A stretch of 64,000 bases of DNA. Source: Astrothelium macrocarpum (Eukaryota > Ascomycota > Dothideomycetes > Trypetheliales > Trypetheliaceae). Below, one piece after another: positions 44,462 to 55,795 of the stretch. Within the stretch, counting starts at the first letter, position 1; the number at the start of each line of letters is the position of its first letter. The position numbers and the translations under genes were made by a program. A model generated the notes under the pieces. It ran no database searches, was not told where the DNA came from, and saw nothing but the letters and a program-made list of their open reading frames with translations. The stretch spans positions 51,067 to 115,066 of the forward strand of contig JAGEMR010000097.1 in assembly GCA_021030915.1 (NCBI GenBank), given 5' to 3'.

Positions 44462-45190
44462 ATGGCATTCAACAAATCTCCAGAACCGCAGTCGCGCCTC
44501 ACACCATCTGAGGGTTGGCTATCAGTCGAATCTACTACTTGTTGTTCTGTTGCACCTTCTTCCGAAAACACAACTCCGGCAAATCGGCCAGGATCGATAG
44601 CCCATTTGCTCACCGAAGACAGTCCAGCCCCTACAAACGAAAACGAGATTCATAATAGTCCCTATGATGTTATCTCTCGACGAATGAACCATCTAGAGCG
44701 TGATACATGGCAACGCCATGAGGACAGTAATGTGCGCTTTGCTCTTATACAATCCCATACTCAAACGATCAGTTCACTTTGCGATAAGTTGAGCCAACAA
44801 ACGGAGTCACAGTTACAATGGCTTGACGGGATCTTAAAATACCTTAATTCTGGTCTTCAAGCGAAGGAACGAAGATTTGCACGCATTGAGGAAAACCTTT
44901 CTACCTATACGGATCGACTTTCAGACATAGAGACACGTATGGATGAGTTCAATGGCTTTCAATACGCAGTTGAAGCGCTCAATCTGCAAGGACATCTACG
45001 TCATCTTGATGCGACAAATTTCGAGACTGATGAGGCGATCCGTCGACATGTTGAGATCATATACGATATTGCTCGTCTTCATACCGAAGCACTTTTTCAG
45101 ATACGCAATGCCATTGGAAAAGGTGCTTCACCATGTTGTGGGACAATTCTTCCTTGCAGACATAACGATGAGGCGGGCCAAAAGCCTTAG
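44462..45190 (+). CDS. Hypothetical coiled-coil protein, 242 aa
   Basis: Single frame from the first ATG. Residues 1-75 are Ser/Thr/Pro-rich and disordered; residues ~80-210 are helical and likely coiled (MNHLERDTWQRHEDSN, SSLCDKLSQQTESQLQWL, ERRFARIEENLSTYTDRL), followed by DEAIRRHVEIIYDIARLHTEAL and a Cys-containing tail (CCGTILPCRH). No known domain. The layout resembles small structural or scaffold proteins. Confidence 0.55.
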   Translation: MAFNKSPEPQSRLTPSEGWLSVESTTCCSVAPSSENTTPANRPGSIAHLLTEDSPAPTNENEIHNSPYDVISRRMNHLERDTWQRHEDSNVRFALIQSHTQTISSLCDKLSQQTESQLQWLDGILKYLNSGLQAKERRFARIEENLSTYTDRLSDIETRMDEFNGFQYAVEALNLQGHLRHLDATNFETDEAIRRHVEIIYDIARLHTEALFQIRNAIGKGASPCCGTILPCRHNDEAGQKP

Positions 45191-45660
45191 AGATCCGGAG
45201 TCGACAACTGATTGATACAGACACAACATGACATCAAGAGGATGATAGGAATCTGGGGTCTTACAAGCTTTCTGTTAACATTTGCTTAGTTTTTTTGGAG
45301 TATTTATTAGTAAAATCAAATGGTTCTTCAGTAATGCGTGTTGTTCGATAAGTCGGTCAATACGCCGATGATTTTCTCAGGATTTGACCCGACTAATGCA
45401 AGCCATGTATTTAGGATTTCGGCATACTATTCCGCATTCCCCGAAAGCATGGGTACTCTTGGCGCGAAGCGAGGATCGGGCAAGGAAGCAAAGTAAGCTA
45501 GGTCCTAGAGAAAATATATTATAAGATCTGGTAGGTGCTTTTAGACATGTGCCAGATCTAAACAGAGCAACTCGACTGAGCCAAAAATGGCAACATCTTA
45601 TAATGTATATATTTCTATTCAGCTTGATGTATATCTAGTCGGCTAAAATAGTTTGTAGGA
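45191..45660. other. Intergenic, nothing recognised
   Basis: 470 nt. A 5' exon of the next gene may be here but I could not place it. Confidence 0.35.
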
Positions 45661-46255
45661 GAATAACGATTTTTTTATTCCCGAGCTGCCAAAAGTTCAT
45701 AGCCCGCTAGAAATTCCCGTCGATTCACAAGGTCTACAGAAAGCATTGTGTTATCTCTATTCACCAAGTGATATAGCTGCAGCACTTGTAAGATCCCACA
45801 ACTGCTAAAAGAGTTTTACTGAATAATTATTCTAGTATGAGTTCGAAGGCCTTGTGGGTCCTGTTGTTTTGGAATACCCAAAACCTTTGTCAAAAGATTT
45901 TACTTCTATTGCTTCTACGATCTTTCGCCTTTCCGGACTGCACTATCCACTTCGTCGAATAATGTACACTACGGACTGTCATCATTGGATTGTCGAGACT
46001 TTCTTCCACCTTGTTCTTAAAGAATTCGGGACTTGGTCCGAACCCCAGCGAGATCTAGGTCTGAGGAGCTACTTTCAAGGAATGATGCGGAGTGCGGAAC
46101 GTCAAAATTTCCATGTTATGTCGGAGTACAGCTTGGGTTATCAACGTGGCTATCTTGCTTCTTGTAACCCACCGCAACCTGACTTACAAGAAAAAGGCTG
46201 TGACAACATGACAATATGCCCGGTCGAGACAGAATCAGCGCCGGCGTTTCAGTGA
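45661..46255 (+). CDS. Hypothetical protein, 5' end unresolved
   Basis: Two exons are visible: ~45661-45787 (ENNDFFIPELPKVHSPLEI...) and 45836-46255, joined by a 48-nt intron (GTAAGA...CTAG) in phase 0 across DIAAAL/YEFEGLVG. No ATG opens the first exon, and a TAG acceptor precedes it, so an upstream exon is missing. The second part contains LYYPLRRI-like and HHWIVETFFHLVLKEFG helices. No domain recognised. Confidence 0.45.
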
Positions 46256-46508
46256 TCGATCAATGTTTTTAATGCGTAGCTCATCTTATGGGATTAGGCG
46301 GGTACAGAGCTGCAGAAAATCGTATCTAAAGCCACAGTATTACCTAAATAATAGGTCTACCTTTCTATTTGACTTGTTATCAAACTTTGTACCTATTCAG
46401 ATCCGACCGACAAGATCTGCTAGACGACTAATGAGTGACTTCTCTTTTGGCCTTGAATTTATTTCCAGCCGCGCTTGGAAGAAGACCTGTTTGGTCCTTC
46501 TGTAATAG

Positions 46509-47743
46509 CTAATCTTCTGCACCTGATGTCGTGGAGTCGTTCTCGGTATTACGTCTGCGAGAAGTTCTCACAACAGTATTGGGAGCCCGTGGCATTCTCT
46601 GGAAATACTGCGCTCGCCAGACCTTCCTCTCGTCTTTGGTGAGTGTAAATCGGTTCTCTTTGACCCCCTTTGAGTTACCGTAGCAGTTTGGACAAGCTTG
46701 TTCGCGCTCATCCAGCTCTCTTATGCTATTCAGCGTTCCTTCGACCTGCGGTAGCATCCACTCTGTATGATAAAGATGCTCGTTTAGTGGATGTGGCCTT
46801 GCGTTGTTGTCTTTTTTTCGCGAAGCGTTGCTAGTTCTGTATGGACTGCTTTTCGCCGTTATTTGATCCATCAATTCGGCATCCAGAACGTACTCGTCAA
46901 GAGTATGTGGACGATAAAGGGATATCGGTTTCGCATCTTCAAGGAAAGAGTAATAATCTGTCAGAAATTTGAGCAATGGATCGCGTGCGTAGACTGGTTT
47001 CTTAGAGGCATCTGGATCCCAGAGTAGTTCGAACGCCCGAGAAATAATCTCAGTACGAATTTTAAGGGGTGAACTTGGCTTGGAAAGTTCCTGCCTTCTG
47101 ATTAACTCACAGATCCCGTGAATCATTACACGCTCCTGAAGCTCTTGTATTCCGTAGCGCCAAGCAAAGATATACATAAGAACAACGCAATCTAGATCTG
47201 TCCAGCGGGGTTGCTTCGTATAATTGAGGAACTGCTGCCCATGCCTGGTAATATGAAACACGTACATCCAACTTAAAACAGAGTGAACAATAGCAAGGCT
47301 ATGTTCAGGTCCATCAGAGCCAGACTCGATACTACTGGTAATCACAAATACATCGTTGTTCTCGACCTCTTTTAAGCCCCACTTCCAATACGGTGAGAGA
47401 AAAGATAGCAGAGCCTTATGCGTTGGATACGGCAGCTCATTATCAGGATCTTTCACGACGACCTTAATATTCCGGGGTTTCATGATTGCTTCAAGACTGT
47501 GCCTGATTAGCGAAAGGCTTTGAGATTGAAATCGGGTAAGACATACACATCTTTTGTTAGATCAACATTCCCTGTCCACCGCCTAATACGGAATCCGTGT
47601 TGGCCTTTGGTTTCGAGATCGGGAGGTGCTGGAGTGAGCTTTATTTGTGGGCATTCCTCCGATGGCGGCTTTTTAATATCATCGCTCCGAGTACAATACT
47701 TTGAAATGCTATCCCCGTTTAGATCAGAGTCTGAGCCTGTCAT
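46509..47743 (-). CDS. BTB/POZ-like protein, 394 aa
   Basis: Two exons, 47743-47547 and 47496-46509; the 50-nt intron (GTATGT...GCACAG) joins NVDLTKD to VLEAIMKPRN in phase 2. Residues ~65-180 read like a fungal BTB domain: KVVVKDPDNELPYPTHKALLSFLSPYW with VFVITSS, followed by a HSVLSWMYVFHI helix and a post-BTB region (VVLMYIFAWRYGIQELQERV). The C-terminus has a CPNC pair and a basic tail. BTB proteins mediate protein contacts or act as ubiquitin ligase adaptors. The assignment rests on pattern, not on a strict motif. Confidence 0.6.
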
Positions 47744-48674
47744 GTTTTAACGAATTCCAGATGCGCCCTGCGAAGATCGAAACGCGCGTTACGGTCTGGT
47801 CCTGTTGATCGGATATCAAGTACTGGTATACTGTCAGCGTGTCTACAGCTCATTCCTCAAAGTGACTATTACGAGAGCTACAAAAACGTTTCTGCAATGG
47901 TACGAAGTAGTCAAGATGAACAATGTGATGGAAGCAGCGCCATTTATTATTACGTATTAGCTATCAAAGCTCAGAATGGGCCTGGTAGCCAAAGTATAAG
48001 TCATAGAGGTGGTCTGGTAAGCAACTGGATCTGGATATTAGCTTGACCAAACATATTTACAGACTCCTCGCTAGACTATGAATGTGTGCGCACAGAATAT
48101 TATGCTAATGTGATGCGGCGCATGATGTAATTGATCCCAGTCCTCAGACCTCTGGTTGAAGCAGACTAGATATAGGTGGGCGCATCGCGGCCATAAAAAC
48201 CTTCAGCTTCCGTCGTCTGCCGTCTCGATCAGATACGGGTTGGGCGGCACTGGTTCGCGTCATATCTTGTAAAGTACCTTCCATATGTGATAAAATACGA
48301 GCAGCGTATCAGGTCATACATACGTGGCATCAAATTGAACTACCTGAGCTTCTACATAGGTGGTAAAGACGCTTTATATAGAGTCCCATATCTAGGCAGC
48401 AGTAGGCAGCAGTAGGCAGCAATACCGTAGACCCATATTCTTGCCAAATGGATCATACGAAGTGAATTGATATCCCTAATTGCTCACATACGGAGTGGAT
48501 TGCGATCACTATCAATATGAAACCTAACTCGGCTCTTTTAACTAAGAATAACAATCTTATTGCCGTCAGTGCTGTCATTCACCCTTTTTATATCAGGCAC
48601 TACGAAAGCCGGGAGGTTCGTGCTAATGATTCCGCCATTGAGCAACAAGGTGGTTTCCTCGAAGCGCATCTCAT
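47744..48674. other. Long intergenic region with a short tandem repeat
   Basis: About 930 nt without a convincing gene. A plus-strand frame (48517-48933) overlaps the next gene antisense and is judged a shadow. At 48394-48423 GTAGGCAGCA-type units repeat three times. Confidence 0.45.
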
Positions 48675-49494
48675 TCATCTCGAGATCCCATTCACCTCGA
48701 ACTCTTCTATTACTCGCCGGGCCCAGATCTCTTCAGCGTCATTACTAAGATGGACGCTGTCAATATGCCAGTTGCCATTTTCCTCGGAAAGTACCCTATT
48801 CAAATCACATATCCCAATATTGGTTCCTTTGAATCCTCTGATTAAGGCAGCAATCTCTGATATTCTTTCTTGCTCTCTCCAGAGTATCCTTTTCTCCTGG
48901 CCTTCTTCCATAATCGTCTTATACTCAAGGTAATCTCGAATAGGAGGTGGTGTATTGAGAAGTATGAATATGCTCGAATCTTCTTTTGTGACCATATCAA
49001 AAATACCTTGCAAATTGTTTCGTATATCTTCATCGGACTCTCGCCGATCATCCCGGCAATCGCTGTTCGTTCCTGCGACTATCATCTGAATACAGTCAGC
49101 TCTATTAAAAATGTTTCTATGGCAAAGCTTACAATTGCCCGTATTCTTCTTTTCGGTGTAATGATATGTGGTAGTATGGTGCGTATTTCGTAAAAGTTTT
49201 TACCACTGACCAATTTAGAGCCGTATACTGATCTTTAGAAAACTTACCGGTAGCCATCGAAAGACACACAATACCTGTTTCCAAACGCTTTGATCATTTA
49301 ATGCTTGTTTCACATAGTAAGTGAAGTTGTTTACCTTCCTGTATTCTCTTAAAGAAAGCAGAGTCTCTATGTACTGGGAGCGCGACATGCGAATCACCGA
49401 CGATGCGAATTTCCTCTCGATCAAACACAGACACAACGACTCCACCTGGCTCCATTTTGATCAGTAATTTGGGAAGTGAGCGGCGGAGAGTCAA
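48675..49494 (-). CDS. SGNH-family hydrolase-like protein, 227 aa
   Basis: Four exons assembled by eye: 49494-49335, 49287-49248, 49205-49133, 49085-48675. Introns of 47, 42 and 47 nt keep frame, and a 40-nt exon (AFGNRYCVSFDGYR) is required. SGNH blocks are recognisable: IRIVGDSHV (nucleophile Ser, block I), MIVAGTNSD (Asn, block III), IDSVHLSNDA (Asp/His, block V). The block II Gly is in the small exon region. Members are esterases or deacylases; the substrate is unknown. No signal peptide, so probably intracellular. Confidence 0.7.
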
Positions 49495-49769
49495 TTGGGT
49501 ATCTTTGATCTTGTGATACGAGGTTTTGTTGAACAGACAAATTCAATCGATAAATTGTTATGTTTCTTGGCGCCGTTCAGCAGATCAGTAAGGTTTTGGA
49601 GGAAAAGTAAGATAGAAAAAAGTAAGCAGCCGAGCGTTATATTCCTTTTCCACTGCTATTTATTTTGATGCTAAGAACCTCCTGCATCGTTAGGCGTTAC
49701 ACGAGGAGCTGGAAAAGCGGGACAGCCACAGTTGTACAAGAACGGAACCCTGAACTTCTGTTTCAGACA

Positions 49770-50113
49770 TCGAAAAGCTTGACTCGCTGAGCAGTGATAC
49801 GAATGCGGGTAATGGAGTGTTTGAGCTGACTCTCTCTCTCGGGTCCCACATCAGATTGGCGCCTTATCATGAGTTGGATGAGGATGTACAGAAAGATTAT
49901 GAAGCACTACAAGACTTTCGGTTAAAGACTAGCGCAAACGAGTGGTATACACTCAGGCATTCATTCGACGACCAAAACTCCAACCCTTCCATCCCAAAAG
50001 TCCGCCTCTGGCCACTGTTCAAGTTACCAGCTTCCATTTCTACCACACTTGCTGGATGGAAATCGATCAAGCCGACGCGCTCGATTGTGACAATATACGT
50101 TGTATCTTATTGA
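49770..50113 (+). CDS. Hypothetical fragment, ~110 aa
   Basis: An open frame reading DSLSSDTNAGNGVFELTLSL, DEDVQKDYEALQDFR and NEWYTLRHSFDDQ looks coding, but no clear start is found and the end (IVTIYVVSY) may run into an intron. Not recognised. It could be a truncated gene. Confidence 0.35.
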
Positions 50114-50243
50114 CGTGATAGGTATCGAAGTAAGTCTTGGTAGTCGCGGTGCCGGCTTCCGGTTGTAATAAAGCTTTCGATTGAGGTCAGCTTAGAAGCC
50201 ACGGCAAAAAAACAGCACGACCATCGTCCGCGTTGATAAATGG

Positions 50244-50717
50244 TTAATCGCTAGAAGGATTCGCGAAATTATCATCTTTCATAGCTTTTGAAATTTCCTG
50301 AAGATTCTCAAGGTTTTTGGCAAGTATTTTCAATATCTCTTTCATCTTTGATACCAATTCCCAATGCTTACAAGCAAAATGATAGAGTGTCCTCTCTTCC
50401 TTGTTTAAGCGATTTGGTAGCCATCCTTGCTGGACAGTAGCCTGATCGTCACCCTTCTTGTGGACACATGCCTGTGCGAAGTTGTCGGCATATCCCTCGA
50501 GACCGGACGCTTGTAACATTCTCACGCACAGTTTTCGACCGCCGCCAGCGCGTTTGACGAAATTTTGTAGGCAGTCTGCTTCGGACTTCGTATCCTCAGC
50601 CCACTGCAAAATTTCTGGTAACCCTTCGTATAAGTATCTCAATAGCTTGTCATTTTGAGGGAAGGATTTTCGTGTCTGCGATAGCCTCGATTCATCGATG
50701 TGTAGATGATCTTCCAT
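50244..50717 (-). CDS. Hypothetical all-helical protein, 157 aa
   Basis: Single frame from ATG 50717. Charged amphipathic helices (LLRYLYEGLPEILQWAED, LSKMKEILKILAKNLENLQEISKAMK type), one CVHKKG segment, no known domain and no signal peptide. Confidence 0.5.
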   Translation of the reverse strand: MEDHLHIDESRLSQTRKSFPQNDKLLRYLYEGLPEILQWAEDTKSEADCLQNFVKRAGGGRKLCVRMLQASGLEGYADNFAQACVHKKGDDQATVQQGWLPNRLNKEERTLYHFACKHWELVSKMKEILKILAKNLENLQEISKAMKDDNFANPSSD

Positions 50718-51452
50718 GGCACACTCAGTTTCGCGTGTGAGAGCTTTAGGGCTAGTCGGCGGACGCGGATCAGGTATCTGCTTAGAGCTTTGCTACGCGT
50801 TGTTAGCGGCACTACTTAAGAGGTATGTTGGATGTCCACTTTTGCGGGTTTCTTACAGAAGATGCCATAGTTACTTGTATGCTTTCCCGCTCAATTTAGT
50901 TGCGTGATTGAAAAGGGGCGGCCACCAATTTGGAAGAGCTGCAAATTTGAATTTGGTAAGCAAGATGGAAAGCAAGGTGTCACTGTAGACTGGTATGCTC
51001 TTGTGAAGTTACAGAAGTCCTATCCCGACGACGAGGTTTTGGTGTACCTGTTGTGTCGTAAGCACCACGGTCCATGTTGCTACTTGCCTTGTGGGACTTT
51101 ACTTAGCTTTATATAATTGTCGATACAATTGCGTGTTATAGAAATTACCTCTCTACACCACATTAACAGGCAACTTCTTATTTGCTTGCTGGCGCAGCCC
51201 CTTGTCCTCAGGGACATAAGCTGAAAGGGTGAGAATAAATTAAACGGCTAATAAGTGTGGCACAAGCAAAGTTATTGTCACTTACAGACTAGAGTTAACT
51301 TGCTCTGGTCACTCTTCGTCTTTGATAAAATACTTTTCAAGAACTAGAAAGCCAAGCCCCGTGCTATATACGCTAAATAGTCACCTAATCGAAGCAAGGG
51401 TTTGTCTCCGCTCATTCGTGTTTCCTAATACTATCAGCGCGAACCACAACAC
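50718..51452. other. Intergenic, no convincing gene
   Basis: A short frame at 50904-51116 (KGRPPIWKSCKFEFGKQDGKQG) could be an exon remnant; nothing else is recognisable. Confidence 0.4.
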
Positions 51453-51938
51453 TCAAATATCCATCAAAATATCATCGAGAAGCGACCGTAATTCCAAAAG
51501 TTGGTAGCTTGCCTTTTCAAGCCCGTCCTGCGTCTTGACTAGCCAAAGAACCTTGAACAGGGTCTGTAACATATTGAGTTGATTTCTAGAATGTTGTGAC
51601 GGGAAACTGACCATCAAATAACGGTTCGAAAGCCAAATGTTGCTCCAAACAGGTTTCCCCAATCTCCGGTCAGAAACTTGAGGCTTCGAAGTAACCATAG
51701 CAAACCTTTTTCCAAGAGTTTGCGTTCCTACTAATCTCAGTAAAGCTTATGTAATACAGCTCCAAAATATACCTTCGATTTCATAGGTAACTTGTATCGA
51801 TCGTTCAACAAATATCTCTAGTGGAGGATCACTGATGGGGCAAGGTGTTCGGCTCGAACGACCTCGTTTCACGAGAAATCGGTAGAACGTAGAAAGGCAA
51901 TTTAGGATGTCAGAAAGCGATACCATATTGGTTCGCAT
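51453..51938 (-). CDS. Hypothetical protein, 147 aa
   Basis: Two exons, 51938-51773 and 51730-51453; the 42-nt intron (GTATAT...ATTAG) joins QVTYEIE to VGTQTLGKRF in frame. Hydrophobic N-terminal helix (SLSDILNCLSTFYRFLV), then a beta-rich part and a helical end (EKASYQLLELRSLLDDIL). Not recognised. Confidence 0.5.
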
Positions 51939-52374
51939 GCGGACTTCCCAAGAACATAACTTGGGTATATATGTCGGGCGTAGAAGCCTGCATATATGTA
52001 TGACTGATGTGACCTAAGATGACCAGTGTGATTGGGAGCATCGTCCCCCCATTAGACGGGTGCTGGCTCATGCACATGCCACGGGTACATGCGCCTTGCA
52101 GCTTGTCACAGAGGGAATGTCGATGATTAGATAGCTGCATGGCTTCATGGCCTTCCGCGATTTGGGTTTCGTGCGTCTGTGCATGGATCGATGGCTCGGA
52201 CGACGCTTGCATGTTTGGGGCTAGCGAGTCTCTGTAGTGTCGACTCGCTAGCCCCAAACATGCAAGCGCATTACAGCCCGAGCGCAAATCCACCGTACAC
52301 GGATTGCATAGTTGAGCTTCACCGTCGGCTTTTTGCCTTCTCCCTTAGCTTCCAAGCTCAGTGCAAACTGTCCA
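51939..52374. other. Intergenic region containing a large hairpin
   Basis: Open frames on both strands (51910-52293 minus, 52179-52439 plus) encode the same short peptide motifs because they cross the palindrome at 52204-52268. No independent gene is supported. Confidence 0.5.
52204..52268. repeat. Perfect 27-bp inverted repeat (hairpin)
   Basis: Left arm 52204-52230 and right arm 52242-52268 are exact reverse complements around an 11-nt loop. The arm contains CATGTTTGGGGCTAGCGAG. A further short complementary pair (GCTCGG / CCGAGC) lies 5-10 nt outside the arms. Confidence 0.95.
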
Positions 52375-53872
52375 ATGCTTGCCGCTGGAGACTGCGTTTT
52401 GTCTGCCGGTCCTGGCATTTCGGCTTTATATTGGACTGAAGGTGAATTTGTCTGCATCAGGCTCTCCCGAACAGATATCCCAAGCGAAATTGTGCGAACT
52501 GGAGTTATAAGCCAGTCGCTCTTGCTTCACCACATTACACGCGTTGAGCAAGATCGCGAGGCACTATCTCTACACTTACGTCTGGCTCCGAAAGCATTTC
52601 CTGAACATCATCGTCATGACATCGCAATTGAAAACCCAGTTCAAGAGAGCCGAGATCAGAGAGTTCCACGCATCCGAAATCAAGGCAGTGTTGCTCGAGA
52701 CAGACAGAATCGCGAGCAGCGGAACGGAGAGTCCCTGAATCGAGGCAGCCCGAATGAAGCAAACAGCGATACGACTGGGTCAAACGAAGATCAATGCAAA
52801 GCGACGTTGAAGCTTGAACAAAACATTCGAAAATCCTTGAAAAGGATCGAACAGTACCGTGATATGTGGTACCATCGACCAGAAGTATTCTTTGGACACG
52901 AATGTTACACATCCAGCGAGCAATGGTCATACCAGTCACTATCAAACCAAAAGTTTGATAGGTTGCGAGCCCTTTTCCATAAGACTAATCTTGCCAGACA
53001 TTTGGAGGAGCGGATGAAGTCTGAGCTTTCCGAAAGAGTGTGTAGACGGGAAATGCTACACGCAATCTATCCAACATTGCTCACTCTCAAAGCCGAGAGC
53101 AGGAAACCCTACTATAGGAAATTTGAAAGTTGGATAAAACACGGCAGGGTCTTCCGGCGGCTTGCAAGTCATGGTAGCGGCTTATTGTTGACAGTAGCTG
53201 AGCATCTCGGCGAGGACTCGTACGTGATCAATCGCATACAAGCGACCAGACTGATTGATCCATTACAGCTTGACTGCACTTGGAAAGACGCCAGGTACTT
53301 TGCCGCCAGATTTATCCCGGTTGGATCAGAATATACTTGAAGCATCCAGGCATCACAACGACCTTGCTGTGAAGATCCTTGATTACATGAAGTCTGTGGG
53401 TGGTGAGTCTTTTCCCAAACCATTTCACGGCTTTCTCTTACTGCTTTACGTAGGGAAACAGCGCCAGTACTTGTGGAGAGATGAGCCAGGACTTCGAATT
53501 GATCAAAACAGAGGTTCACTTCCCACACCAGAGTCATCCCGAGAGAGCGTGGCCAATCAGGGATCTGATTGGGGTAGCCAGCATGATACCACATCCCCTG
53601 ACCCACGACCTGCGTTTCCGGATGTTGATAAGCAGGCAAGCCCACCCGCCAAGAGGGCTAGACTACAAGAAGAAGTTGATGCAGCAGGACCACTTTGGGG
53701 TGCCGCTCTTAGTGAGCCGCTGTCTGATAACGTTGAAGGGTTGAATGCCGGTGACATTTTTGGCCCAAACAGTGCGGAACATCGCGAATTGCCATCTTCT
53801 ATGGTTGCTAATCTGAACGTGGGAAACTTTGGGACTATTGGCGATCTCGGCTTGTTTGACTTAGTGGATTAG
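52375..53872 (+). CDS. Hypothetical nuclear-type protein, ~463 aa
   Basis: Exons ~52375-53294, 53350-53402 and 53454-53872; the introns (GTACTT...CCAG, 55 nt; GTGAGT...CGTAG, 51 nt) keep frame across WKDAR/HHNDLAV and MKSVG/GKQRQYLW. The frame is open upstream of the first ATG, so an earlier exon may exist. A strand-rich N-terminus (ISALYWTEGEFVCIRLSR), an Arg/Glu-rich disordered linker, a helical middle (EQNIRKSLKRIEQYRDMWYHR, FHKTNLARHLEERMKSELSERV) and an acidic tail with an NLS-like PPAKRARL. No known domain; perhaps a regulator. Confidence 0.55.
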
Positions 53873-53890
53873 GTAATAATTCGATTGAGT

Positions 53891-54535
53891 CTATTCTGTC
53901 CCTTGGGATCTCGTAGAAGTAGGGAGCATTTGCAGCAGAAACGGAAGTGGGGGTCCGAACCTGAAGCGTTTCTCTCCATAGACAATGACTATCGAATTAC
54001 GCGGGATCTCTATTGTATTGATGCTCTCTCCGCCTGTGCCCTCTTCATAAAGGAAAAGTTGTGACTCGGCGGATGAGGCAGAGGTTTCTTTAAGTTTCTC
54101 CGGAATGGGAAGATGTTCAAGGACCTCTCTAAAGACATGGTCAGAAAGTGGGAAGGGCACGAGAATCACAAGCTCGTCCTGCTGTGTCTCAAGAGTGCTC
54201 TCGATCAAACAAAGGACCCCGCGTTGGAGGCGCTCATTGTTACTGATGCTTCGAGGCTTTACTCCCGCGTCATTGTGCATTGCTGTCCGTATCTCGGATG
54301 ACTGCTGGAGTTAGTGATAGCATCAGATGTATTACGTAGTCAGTACCATGGCTGTAATAAGCTGATCTGCCAGACTCGTGAAATCGTCAGTCCATCGAAA
54401 TTGACACAAATTGATCCTCGTATCCTCGTTTCTTGCTATGTTCTTCAGACTTGGAGAGGTCCCTAATAGTGACGCAAATTCAGCCACAAGCTCCCTTGCG
54501 TTCGGTTTCATCGTTAGGATGGAACATGACGGCAT
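53891..54535 (-). CDS. Hypothetical protein, 200 aa
   Basis: Two exons, 54535-54347 and 54304-53891; the 42-nt intron (GTACTG...TCCAG) is phase 0 and joins DQLITAM to QQSSEIRTAM. Helical N-terminus (NARELVAEFASLLGTSP), then QRGVLCLIESTLETQQDEL and strand-like IEIPRNSIVIVYG. Convergent with the previous gene, only 19 nt between stop codons. Not recognised. Confidence 0.5.
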
Positions 54536-54729
54536 TGTGAGAGGAATGCTATCATATGAACATAGTTGACTATAATGAAGCAGTAAGAGTTTTGATTGAA
54601 GCGATCTGGTGACTAGCAAATTTCAATCCAAAAATTTGAGCCTTCTGCTATGCAAGATGACGTCGCCGGAGTATCTCCGGTAAACCCCACATAAGCTCGA
54701 CATCCACCAAATGTCCCGCTCTTGCTCTC

Positions 54730-54963
54730 TCATTCATTCTTCGATCCATTATTATTTGAATGACCATACTGGGGGGAACGATTTAAAGGCTCACTGCCGC
54801 TGCTGCTTCCCAATTGTAAAGAGCTAACTGATGCTGTGGGTAGATTTTGGCGTCGTGTACTGTCTTGGTTGCCTTGCGTTTGGCCATTGACTCGGCTATC
54901 TGTAGCGGCATTCTGGCCTGTTGCATTCGAATTGTTTAAAGTATGCGATTGATTTCCAGACAT
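54730..54963 (-). CDS. Small Asn/Ser/Gln-rich protein, 77 aa
   Basis: Short frame from ATG 54963 with low-complexity composition (MSGNQSHTLNNSNATGQNA, SSLQLGSSSGSEPLNRS). No domain. May be a first exon or a disordered peptide; composition alone does not prove a gene. Confidence 0.35.
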   Translation of the reverse strand: MSGNQSHTLNNSNATGQNAATDSRVNGQTQGNQDSTRRQNLPTASVSSLQLGSSSGSEPLNRSPQYGHSNNNGSKNE

Positions 54964-55146
54964 GATGGTACGACTGGTTATATCTTACTTCTGGTCCAGT
55001 AGAAGTGGTCCTCAAGCTAATACAAACAGCAGGTTTAGAGTGCAGGCTACGATCGAGAAAAGGTAGATATAAGGTCCCGAGATTCTGAACGGCAAGATTG
55101 AAGAATATTTATTGGATTGCTCCGTTAACAATGGTTGCTTCAAGCT

Positions 55147-55404
55147 TTAATTATTTTTGTTCGGATTGACCTGCTGTATGTGATCCGGTTGTTTTGGAGT
55201 ATCACCAAGCATAGTAGGACTGTAGTAACCCAGCCTCTGATCTGCTTTGATCTTGAGTCTTTCCGCCAATTCGTCTCCTAGCATGCAATTCTCACGACGA
55301 AGCGGAGGAACAGCTCGTTGGGAAGAGCCGCTTGCTGGCTTAGGAGGACTCTCTCTGCCTTTTCTTATGCCGACGAGGATGTCAGAGTCACGACGCTGTA
55401 TCAA
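55147..55404 (-). CDS. Short hypothetical protein, 85 aa
   Basis: Frame from ATG 55404 with basic/polar composition (IRKGRESPPKPASGSSQR, LGDELAERLKIKADQRL). No domain and no splice partners found. Low support. Confidence 0.3.
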   Translation of the reverse strand: MIQRRDSDILVGIRKGRESPPKPASGSSQRAVPPLRRENCMLGDELAERLKIKADQRLGYYSPTMLGDTPKQPDHIQQVNPNKNN

Positions 55405-55504
55405 TAAAGCATCCCGATATTTTGAAGAATTTAAAACTTGTAATTATCCGTTGAATGGGCCTTACGGAATTCATACGATATCCTATCGGTCACTAACAAT
55501 GGGG

Positions 55505-55795
55505 GTTCAACACCTAGTTTCCTTGCACTGACAGGGGAGGGTTCAACTCTTAGCCTCGCTGTATTTACAGGGGAGGGTTCAACTCTTAGCCTCGCTGTAT
55601 TTACAGGGGGGGGTTCAACTCTTAGCCTCGCTGCATTGATAGGGGGGTTTCAACTCCTAGTCTCGCTGTATTGACAGGGGGGGTTCAACTCCTAGTCTCG
55701 CTGTATTGACAGGGGGGGGTTCAACTCTTAGCCTCGCTTCACTGACATCGGTGGGTTCAACTCTTAGCGTCATTGCACTGACAGGTGGGCTCAAA
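55505..55795. repeat. Minisatellite, eight ~36-bp units
   Basis: Eight tandem units of the form GGTTCAACTCTTAGCCTCGC TGTATTTACAGGGG (spacing only for reading), with G-run length and a few bases varying. Each unit carries GTTCAANNC, the consensus core of an RNA polymerase III B box. It ends ~110 nt upstream of the Zn2Cys6 gene start. Confidence 0.9.

Noticed and set aside
48517..48933. 138-codon plus-strand frame
   Set aside because: Antisense to the last exon of the SGNH gene, whose motifs and splicing are consistent.
51910..52439. Opposed open frames sharing ACLGLAS and SLAPNMQA peptides
   Set aside because: The shared peptides come from both strands of the hairpin palindrome, not from homologous genes.
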